Shown here one piece after another: positions 1-6,573 of a stretch of 17,601 nt of DNA; positions within the stretch are counted from its first letter, which is position 1; every line of letters starts with the position of its first letter. Source of the stretch: Podochytrium sp. JEL0797 (Eukaryota > Chytridiomycota > Chytridiomycetes > Chytridiales > Chytriomycetaceae); assembly GCA_027596195.1 (NCBI GenBank), contig JADGJG010000513.1, forward strand, positions 1 through 17,601. Reading direction: 5' to 3'. The notes beneath the pieces were generated by a model, which made no database searches, was not told the origin of the DNA, and saw only the letters and a program-made list of their open reading frames with translations. Both the position numbers and the translations under genes were made by a program.

Positions 1-12
1 CTAGTCTCCGTG

Positions 13-66
13 GCATACCCCCGGCCTCCAAAAATTTTCCAATCTTTTTTTTTGCCTGGGGTATGC
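13..66. repeat. Subterminal hairpin, left TIR
   Basis: GCATACCCC at 13-21 pairs with GGGGTATGC at 58-66. After one mismatch (22/57), GGC at 23-25 pairs with GCC at 54-56. The loop is A/T-rich. A structure at the same place in the opposite TIR supports a role in the element, such as end recognition by the transposition protein. Confidence 0.6.
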
Positions 67-67
67 A

Positions 68-143
68 GCGCTTGTGGAAAACGAAAAAAAAACCCCAAAT
101 CGCCTCTGCCATCCTGTGATGGATCATCTTCAACTTTTGCACT
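68..143 (+). promoter_or_regulatory. TIR-borne promoter/leader of the helicase gene
   Basis: This block is about 87% identical to the inverted copy at 4960-4885 and lies directly upstream of an intron donor in both arms. The parallel position ahead of two different genes implies that both transcripts start in or just outside the TIR. I see no clear TATA box; the block holds a run of A after GGAAAACG. The transcription start is not visible from sequence. Confidence 0.45.
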
Positions 144-2006
144 GTAAGTAACATGGAACTTGCGGAGATTTCCTCTGTTTCCAATCTGAAATTGGGCTTT
201 CCCTTCGTGTTTTAGCGTTGACTCCTGCGGCCTCATTATTTGAACTGGCGATCACCGCCATCACCCGTGCCGTGTATGGAAGCGATCCAAGGCCATGGCA
301 ACTGGGTTGTGCTGTGGCCCTTCTACTCGGAAAGGACGTCAGTGTCGTTGTCAAGACGGGATCGGGCAAGACTTGGGTCTTTGTCAGCGCCTTGCTGGCG
401 CACTTCCAACTGCAACCCGATAAGACGAAACGAAAAGGCCTTGTCATTGTGTCCCCTCTTGTGTCCTTGATTGAACTCCAGCGGAAGGCCTTGGACCAAA
501 CGAGTGAGGCGCACGGCTGGGGTTTGCGCACGGGTGCGTTGGGCTCTGCAAGCGACAAGGAAATCAACACTGTTCAGGCATTCCTTGACGGGCGCATCGA
601 CGTGCTGTGGCTCTGTCCTGAATCGTTACCGTCTCTTGATCCCGCCAACAATTCTGCGCGCCTCGAAGAACGAACCCTCGCGTTTATTTACGACGAAGCC
701 CACTGCATCATGGACACCGCGAGTTGGCGAACCAAATACCGATCTGCGACGTCCCTCCGAACTACTTGTACGAATGTTCCGGTCCTCATTTGCTCGGCAA
801 CCATGCCGAAGGTGCATCTCGAAGTCATCAAGAACGCACTCCTCTTTGCGATTGGTGACAAGCAGCACGAGTTTGTTGGATCTATTGATAGGGAGGAAAT
901 ATTACTGCACATTCGCTTGAAGCAAAGCATAAAGAAGGTGTGTGCTCGTGTATTGGTGGCTGTGGAAACTGAAATCGAATTGCTAGAATTTCCAAAAAAT
1001 AAAACAAGATCTTCTCTCGGACAACCTCGATCCTTGTCATTATCCTTTGATTGTGTTTATCAACGACATGAAGGCACTGCTCAAGCTTCAAGAGTTTCTT
1101 TGCGACGGGTTGACCAAGTCTCAAGCTGCCAAGGTCTCGTCCTACTACGCCGTCAACAGCGCCACTCACAAGTCATTTGTTTCGGAATCCATGAGAGCTG
1201 GTGGCTTGAGTATCGCGGTGCTCTTGTGTACATCGGCTCTCGGTGTTGGCGTCGATTTCCCCAACATTCGAACCATTGCCCATGAGCAGCTCCCTTCGAC
1301 CGACTGTGAAGCTGTGCAAGAGATTGGACGTGGTGGCCGTGACGGCAACTCTGCAGATCATGTTGCTTTTGTGGGCAAGGACAAGCCTCCGTCTAAAACC
1401 AGCAAGACCGAGAAATCGAGCATTTCCCAACTGTATGGTCGTTTCATCACCGCGAGCAAGGAAGCCGACATGTGTTTGCGCGCAGGAATTCTTGGGCCCT
1501 TTGTTTGCGCGGACCACCTTGACCCGAACCGCGAACGGTGCTGCACAGTTTGCGCACAACGGCGAAACGTGTACCTCAAAACGGTCTTTGACGTTGACCC
1601 AGCCACCGCTCTGAAACCTCCCAAACAATCCGGATGCGTGTTGCCCCTCACATTGACGGACGCGAATGACCAGGCCCAATTCCTTGACAAAGTTTTTGCG
1701 CTTCGAAAGCGCCATCTCCCGGAGCGAGGATCATCTGCAGCAATGGAGTTGGCTATTTCTGGGACGATTGTGTTGACCAGCCTTGAGAATATTGAAGCGA
1801 TTTCATTGGGACTGTTTGATTGGGAGGAGGAGTATGGGAAGACTCCGCTGGAATTTCGGCATGAAGTGGCCAGTTTGTGTGTTATTTCATTGGAGAAAGA
1901 AAAGGAAAGAGAAGCTGGTAGAGCCATCGCGAAGAAGGCTGAGGCGGCCAGGAAGTCCAAGCTGAAGCGAAAAATTCTCTCCATCTCCCCGTCACGTAAA
2001 AAATAA
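119..2006 (+). CDS. RecQ-type superfamily 2 DNA helicase (transposon-encoded, 588 aa, 3 exons)
   Basis: Predicted ATP-dependent 3'-5' DNA helicase, nuclear. I join exons 119-143, 216-937 and 987-2006, giving 588 aa. The ATG at 119 is chosen because no other in-frame Met precedes the helicase motifs and the 144-215 intron keeps the frame. Visible motifs: Q-like RPWQ near residue 36, motif I TGSGKT (about 57-61), motif II DEAH (168-171), motif III SAT (about 202), a second RecA domain from about 269, motif V (about 329-341) and motif VI QEIGRGGRDG (360-369), close to the RecQ form. A Cys cluster at 412, 423, 434, 435 and 438 fits the RecQ zinc-binding subdomain. The C-terminus is Lys/Arg-rich, NLS-like, with no HRDC domain seen. 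It converges with the DUF6589-like gene. Exon 2 and 3 joining relies on splice-site reading; an alternative acceptor near 1008 exists. The family assignment is firm; the role in transposition is inference. Confidence 0.85.
144..215 (+). other. Intron 1 of the helicase gene, inside the left TIR (72 nt)
   Basis: Donor GTAAGT and acceptor TTTTAG. Splicing joins eight codons from the TIR plus one base to the helicase body and keeps the frame. The same 72-nt intron, with donor and acceptor conserved, is present in the right TIR. Confidence 0.75.
938..986 (+). other. Intron 2 of the helicase gene (49 nt)
   Basis: Donor GTGTGT at 938, acceptor TTGCTAG ending at 986, and a branch-like ACTGAAA in between. 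Removal is phase 0 and joins the first RecA domain to the frame holding motifs IV-VI. Without removal the frame runs on to a stop at 1285 and loses the second RecA domain. Confidence 0.7.
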
Positions 2007-2015
2007 ATGATTTAT
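2003..2015. terminator. Palindrome between converging stop codons, possible shared poly(A) signal
   Basis: ATAAATGATTTAT is a perfect 13-nt palindrome. It overlaps AATAAA at 2002-2007 and the helicase stop (2004-2006), and lies in the 16-nt gap before the stop of the opposite gene (2025-2023). Use as a poly(A) signal is inferred from sequence only; the two 3' UTRs must overlap in any case. Confidence 0.35.
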
Positions 2016-2022
2016 CCAATTC

Positions 2023-4800
2023 TCAATGATCTTCCAAGTTTTCTTCCCTGTCTTCCTCCTCGTTTGTTTCCTCATCAACAAATTTCCCGAGGGTTCTGTC
2101 TCGCACAGTCTGAATCACGCGAGCAGCCTCCTTCTTCAGATCCATATTCAACTCAGAAATCAAAACAGATTTGTACCGCGGATCTGGCACGTCCGACAGC
2201 ATTCCAATTGTTTCCAAGTCCTTGTAAAATGAAGCCAGCTCAGGAGCGAATTTAGGAGGAGGGTGGAATCCATTCTTGCTCTTGATACCAACTCCGACAC
2301 TCAATGTCTCTCTTGACTTAAACACCACGTGTCCAGCAAGAGACCTTGCCAACGCTGTTTCAAAGTCGTCAGTTTTCTTGATCCCTTTGCATTCTTTCAA
2401 GTCTCGGTTGGAGTGCTCTTGTCTCTGATCCACTGCAATGTATCCTCTCGCTCGACCAGAGGGGTTCACAAATCGAGCAACTTTGCTGTGGAATGCCATT
2501 TCTTGTGTTAAGACTGACTTCAGTTGGACTTGCTCCTGCAGAGATGCGTTGAGATATCGGCTAGCTTGATCTTTTCCGTCCTTCAACACTGGCAACAACA
2601 GCAAGCGTGTTTCAACAGTTCCATCCCCATCCCCCGTATCAATACACTCTGAGAAAACAACACTATGTGTCACATGATGCAGAAACTGAAGCAAATAACT
2701 CCGCTTAGATGCAGGTTTGCTTGACTGAACGACACGCATCAAGGTTTCCTTTTTCCCAGCACCCTTCCTCACCACCGTATTCACAATCTCTACCGCGTTT
2801 TGCTGCTCGTCAATCATTTTGATTCCTTCCGCGACCACTTTCCTCAAAAGCTCTTGCTTCCCTTCAATTATCGTCAAATCACTACCAACTCCAAGCTTCT
2901 CAGCAATTGAGTTCCCCAAAAACTTCCAATAAAGTCCCCACACATCCCTCAGAATCCTTCTCTTCTCATACACAGACATTGGATCGGCTTTCACAGAAGA
3001 AAACTTGGTGTTGCGGAGTCTGCCAAAGGCTCCAACAGTTCCTCGTGCCTCATTCTTGTTGTAGTCAAAAACGTTCAGATGACAATCATCCACGCACATT
3101 TCAAAATGAAATTCACCAAGAGTGTAATTGTATACTTGGTGCTTCTCAACTTGTGTACTGGTAGGTTCAAGAACCCTGGATGATTGAGAACTGCCCAACA
3201 TGTTTCCCAGCCCAAGATCCCCCATCAGCAGCATCTGAACCGGCTGAGTGTCACTATATCCAAGAGCTTTTGCTTCAGCTGAGCCTGTGTTTGGGATGGC
3301 ATAGGTCTCAGAGAGATGTTCCAGAACTTTCGTGATTCCTGGAAGTTCTCCTTGCTTAAAATCCAACAATCCAGTTGGAATAATATCGTGACGAACTGGG
3401 ATTCGTGAGTTTCCGCAGCTTGGTTTCATGAGGGGTACACCGTCGAAAATGGCCAACTCCTTCACAAGATGATTCGAAAGAACACAGGTCTGGCGCTCAA
3501 GATAGTTATGGATGACACGTTCATCTGGTAGAATGTCTGTGGGTTTCAGATCTGCCAAAGGGATTGCAGGAGTGATTGGTAGAGTGTGATCGAAATGCAC
3601 AAACTCAATGCGGGACGTGTTTGTTCGGGACTTCAATACAGACCTCTTCTCCATAGTAGACTGCCAAGCTTTTTCGTATTCCTCCACGTTGTCTTGTAGA
3701 ATTGCCATGCGCCGAGGGTCACAAATTGTTGGAATTCTGTCTTGAGCAGTTTTGACCAAATTCGCAATTTGATCTTTGGCTGCTGTGTATCCCAAGCTGA
3801 GACCAAGCTTGGCACATATATCAATGAGAGCTTGAGAGGCATCATCTCCTTTTAGGGAAATGGAGAGTAATGTTTGGAGGTAGCCCAAGGAACGGTTTTG
3901 ATTGAAGGTGATGATGGAGATTAACGCAAGAACTCGGAGCGTGTTCTTTCCATCGGATTCTTCATCACGAAAGCAAAGAGTTTCGCACAGTTGCCATGTG
4001 TTTGGGCAATCCTTGCGGAACTGAGCCGTCAGGTCCGCGATTTCGATGCTTGCACGATCCCCCCCTTCCCCCCCAACCTTGTCCTCCCTCCGGCTGCACA
4101 GCCCAAATATGGCCACTTCACTCTTCATCATTGCGTAAGCATATGGCTGAAATATCTCCATGCATCCAGGTTTATTCCGTTGCCAACAAAATGAGAGCAC
4201 AATTTGAAGCAAATTCATCATCCCATCTGATTCCAAGACACCCACTTCCTCCCTTCCCTCTTCAACACACTCCACCACAAGCTTCACAGCATTCAACAAT
4301 TGTTGCTTCTTTTCAACCATTTCTGCCAGAGCCTCTGCTTCCTTTGCTGCAGATGCCGAATCTGCTGCTGCCTGTGTCGCTTCCGTCCGACTGCAGCGGC
4401 CCGTATCCTCAAGTGATGAACTTGAATGAAGTTTGAGAGCTTCAATGAAATCGTCTCCGTCCAAAAAATTCGACGCGCCTCCAAAGGCGGAGTTTTTGAC
4501 GACAGGTGTAAATCTCGCGTCGCGGTCAGGTTGAGAACGTCCTATTGGAGTAACTGCAGCTTTGAATCGACTAGGGATTGATTCGCTTGCCGTCAAGATC
4601 GGTGGGTCTGTGGGTTCGGCGTGACGGGGAGTGGCGGGCGCAGAAAGCGGGTTGGCCTGAGGGAAGAATCAATCACCAGCCAATCCCAAAAAGGAGATAA
4701 TAAAGCAAAAGACCTGCTGTGATGGACGTTCTTTCCTTTTCTTCGGAGTAGCTCTCTTTCCCCCTCTCGTCTTGTTGTACTGCGCGATGTTGCTGTTCAT
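2023..4800 (-). CDS. DUF6589-like protein, candidate transposase of the element (906 aa)
   Basis: Exons 4800-4714 and 4656-2023 encode 906 aa. The ATG at 4800 is the first Met after the TIR intron. The N-terminus is basic with KKRKERP, a likely nuclear signal, followed by a Pro/Ser-rich stretch and an Ala/Glu-rich coiled-coil-like part (about 120-165). About residues 269-330 (LISIITFNQNRSLGYLQ and KLGLSLGYTAAKDQI) and a DNVEEYEKAW segment near 352 resemble the N-terminal half of fungal DUF6589 proteins. MGDLGLGN (about 507-513), GEFHFE (about 543-548) and a GTVGAFGRLRNTKFS stretch (about 568-583) resemble the GDQLT / FH / GTL..LxxLLNR pattern of that family as I remember it. The tail is acidic. 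Function is unproven; with TIRs and a helicase partner a DDE-like transposase is my inference. I cannot assign a catalytic triad. Confidence 0.68.
4657..4713 (-). other. Coding intron of the DUF6589-like gene (57 nt)
   Basis: Reads GTCTTT at the donor (4713) and TTCCCTCAG at the acceptor (4657). It is a multiple of three and holds an in-frame TGA, so retention would end the protein early. The donor is a weak match to GTAAGT, so the exact 5' edge is less certain than the acceptor. Confidence 0.6.
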
Positions 4801-4812
4801 GACTCGAAATGA

Positions 4813-4884
4813 CTAAAACACGAAGGGAAACTCCGATTTCAGATCGGAAACATAGGAAAGTTCCGCCTTGTCCATATTACTTAC
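4813..4884 (-). other. 5' leader intron of the DUF6589-like gene, inside the right TIR (72 nt)
   Basis: GTAAGT donor at 4884 and TTTTAG acceptor at 4813, both identical to those in the left TIR and of the same length. It lies wholly upstream of the ATG at 4800, so here it would interrupt the 5' UTR and not the coding part. Confidence 0.65.
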
Positions 4885-4960
4885 AAGGTAAAAGTGGAGG
4901 ATGATCAAACACAAGATGGCAGAGGCGATTTTGGATTTTTTTTTCGTTTTCCACAAGCGC
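4885..4960 (-). promoter_or_regulatory. TIR-borne promoter/leader of the DUF6589-like gene
   Basis: Inverted counterpart of 68-143. It ends at a GTAAGT donor at 4884, and the matching TTTTAG acceptor lies 12 nt upstream of the ATG at 4800. It has no start codon in use and is inferred to be a non-coding first exon. The promoter role is inferred from the duplicated arrangement. Confidence 0.42.
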
Positions 4961-4965
4961 TTCAG

Positions 4966-5011
4966 CCCCCTGGCAAAAAATTTGAGGGACGAAAAAAAAA
5001 TGCCATGGGGG
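4966..5011. repeat. Subterminal hairpin, right TIR
   Basis: CCCCCTGGCA at 4966-4975 pairs with TGCCATGGGGG at 5001-5011, with a single bulged T at 5006. It lies at the same alignment position as the left hairpin (first C of the C-run 50 or 51 nt from the conserved GCGCTTG block). The base pairing is kept although the surrounding sequence has changed. Confidence 0.6.
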
Positions 5012-5173
5012 AGAAACTGAGCCTAACATTTATTAAGGTGTGTAGAGCAACCGAAAATTCAGCTTCTTCATTTTTTGATCACTCGCCTTCCAGACTTCAC
5101 CAGCTGTAGCGCCAGCATATTTGATTCGATTGCAATACGGTTCGCCTCGGTGACTTGCGGTGCCGTGAAGTTA

Positions 5174-5910
5174 TGACCACTTTTCGATTCCCAATTTCGG
5201 TGGACCGTTTGTCGGGTCCAAAAAACGCAAGGGCGGGGCTCTGACAGGGAGCCAAAAGCAGCTCAAACGTTCAAAATCGCAAATCCAATGGGCAATTGGA
5301 ATCAAAAAATCTCCAAATCCAACAAATCCAATGATGGCGAGTGTGCACTGCTTCCTGCGCCTGTTGCCACCACTCTCGATCCTGATGCCGAGAACAAGCG
5401 CCTTAAACGCGAGGCTAAAGACTTCTTTCACAAGGAGTTGGGAATCCCCGCCGCCAAGCCGGTCAGGCAACCGCCTCAGTCCTAACGCGCCAAAGTCGCC
5501 AAGACACGGACTGGAATGGCGCATGCACCGGTGATGAAGGCATATTTGCTGTCAAAAGGAGGAGAAGGAAAGCAGCTGGCGCAGTTGAAGAAGAAGGCGA
5601 TGGTTATCGAGATTGAGAGGAAGGGTTGGAAGGGCGAGTTGAATCGGTTCGTCAAGAATATGCGCCGCGAAGCGAGTTGTCAACCGGCGATGCAGCGGAG
5701 GAGGCATCGTCGGATGGGGAGGAAGATGGCTTGGTGAATTTTCGGACGAGTCTCAAGAGGCGTGTGATTGAGGCTGTGGGAGCGGGACTCGTGTCGGATA
5801 GTGAGCAGGAATGGAATCGGTGAGTGATAAGGTTGGTAGCGAAAGTGAAATGAGCAGTGAGGAGGACAATGATGATTTGGACGATGTTAACTTTACATTC
5901 ATTAGATTAG
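5174..5910 (+). pseudogene. Decayed coding region, unrecognised
   Basis: Stretches with protein-like composition occur in several + frames in succession. A Lys/Arg-rich piece lies around 5216-5280. An open stretch at 5288-5485 ends in TAA and continues in the same frame to 5737 (Lys-rich, with KKKAMVIEIERKGWKGELNR). The frame then appears to switch to one covering 5685-5823 (acidic, SSDGEEDG, then SLKRRVIEAVGAG) and again to one from 5811 (SSEEDNDDLDD). One stop and at least two frame changes are needed to read it as one gene. A GTGAGT at 5820 could be an intron donor, so part of the disruption might be splicing. I do not recognise the family. It lies just outside the right TIR and may be a gene or an older element damaged near the insertion. 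Confidence 0.4.
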
Positions 5911-6435
5911 AAATGAAATTAGCACGAATCACTTTGGAATATTCCATTTTCCTTTCGAATCACTTTATAAAATTGTTTTCTCATGACTCACAAAGCTGAG
6001 AATTAGAAAGCATAGTGGTTATGATATTATTGTATAAAATTCGATTCGAGACCACCAGAATCTACGCGTGTTAGACGAAGTGCCTTCTTTGATCGCATCA
6101 GCTTTTGCTGAGGAACGTCCAACTAGGGAGGTGGTCTCGCGCCATTTCCTTTCAATCCCAACTCGGCTCGCATCGCCTATATTTTTTCATTGAAAGCTGA
6201 ACGCGGATCTTGTTTTTCTTCGCATTTCCCAACCCATTTCTATATTTCTAATGTGAAAAAGTGGGATCGCCGAAAAATCCGACACTGCCAATATTCAAAA
6301 TTGTAAAATAAATAGCCAACAAATTCATTCAGGGATTAAACAAAGGCTGACGGAGGTGGACGAGCGGATGCAAAATATGACTGGCACGAAACAGTAAACA
6401 AGTCCCAATACAGTAAAAGAATATTTTGAAATGAA
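5911..6435. other. AT-rich spacer between the pseudogene and the tandem unit
   Basis: No convincing gene. It contains the inverted repeat at 6047-6139. Near its right end, 6330-6399 reads in one + frame as a short Lys/Glu-rich peptide (KQRLTEVDERMQNMTG) preceded by a TTCATTCAG acceptor-like site and followed by TAA. This could be the relic of a last exon, but no upstream exon is visible. Confidence 0.4.
6047..6139. repeat. 10-bp inverted repeat enclosing a small hairpin
   Basis: CGAGACCACC at 6047-6056 is the exact reverse complement of GGTGGTCTCG at 6130-6139. Between them TCAGC-TTTT-GCTGA (6098-6111) forms a perfect five-pair hairpin. It could be a structured RNA or chance; no known RNA family was recognised. 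Confidence 0.4.
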
Positions 6436-6553
6436 TTTAATTGTCAGAAATGAACACGAGACAGGTTAAAAAAAATAGAACGACGAGAGAATTAGAAAAA
6501 TATGAAAGTCAACACAATAGCGAGCAGCAAAATAACATATCAACAGGAGAGGA

Positions 6554-6568
6554 GGGGGGGGGGGGGGG
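6554..6568. repeat. Homopolymer of 15 G, copy 1
   Basis: A run of 15 G just downstream of the stop codon of the minus-strand gene, in its 3' UTR (C-run in the mRNA). Confidence 0.9.
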
Positions 6569-6573
6569 CTGAC

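Larger units (their letters stand above)
1..217 (+). repeat. Left terminal inverted repeat
   Basis: Matches the reverse complement of 4811-5025. The best conserved part, 68-215, contains the block GCGCTTGTGGAAAACG, an A-run, the helicase first exon and a complete 72-nt intron. The outer 1-67 is diverged in sequence but keeps the CCCC..GGC / GCC..GGGG hairpin pairing. The true outer end may lie to the left of the window. Confidence 0.85.
1..5025. mobile_element. TIR DNA transposon carrying a RecQ-like helicase and a DUF6589-like protein
   Basis: The sequence at 1-217 reappears inverted at about 4811-5025, enclosing two convergent genes that together fill almost all of the interior. Both genes are open once short introns are removed, so the copy looks potentially autonomous. 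The inner 148 bp of the TIRs (68-215 against 4960-4813) align without gaps with about 22 mismatches. The outer parts are less alike but share a hairpin at the same position. The outer limits are uncertain: the left end is at or beyond base 1, and the right limit is set where similarity fades (about 5025), so a target-site duplication cannot be tested. A helicase plus a large nuclear protein between long TIRs recalls the helicase-carrying Academ (AcademH) lineage; that placement is inference. Telomere-linked RecQ helicases are an alternative for the helicase alone, but do not explain the TIRs or the second gene. Confidence 0.82.
4811..5025 (-). repeat. Right terminal inverted repeat
   Basis: Inverted copy of the left repeat, about 85% identical over 4960-4813. 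It carries the leader and 72-nt intron of the minus-strand gene. The position matching the helicase start codon reads TTG here instead of ATG, so this arm is leader only. The outer boundary near 5025 is approximate, placed where a weak TAG.CTC similarity to bases 2-8 occurs. Confidence 0.83.

Noticed and set aside
218..1285. Helicase treated as two separate broken genes because the frame changes near 1000
   Set aside because: A 49-nt GT..AG intron at 938-986 restores one continuous RecQ-like frame, so no frameshift mutation needs to be assumed.
1..2006. Telomere-linked RecQ helicase as the explanation for the helicase gene
   Set aside because: No telomere repeats are seen, and the gene sits between inverted repeats with a second gene, which fits a transposon better. 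Not fully excluded.
6010..6050. tRNA-like sequence (TAGTGGTTATG resembling an A box, AATTCGATTCG resembling a B box)
   Set aside because: The boxes are only about 25 nt apart, no acceptor or anticodon stem can be formed, and the B box has mismatches at key positions. At most a relic.
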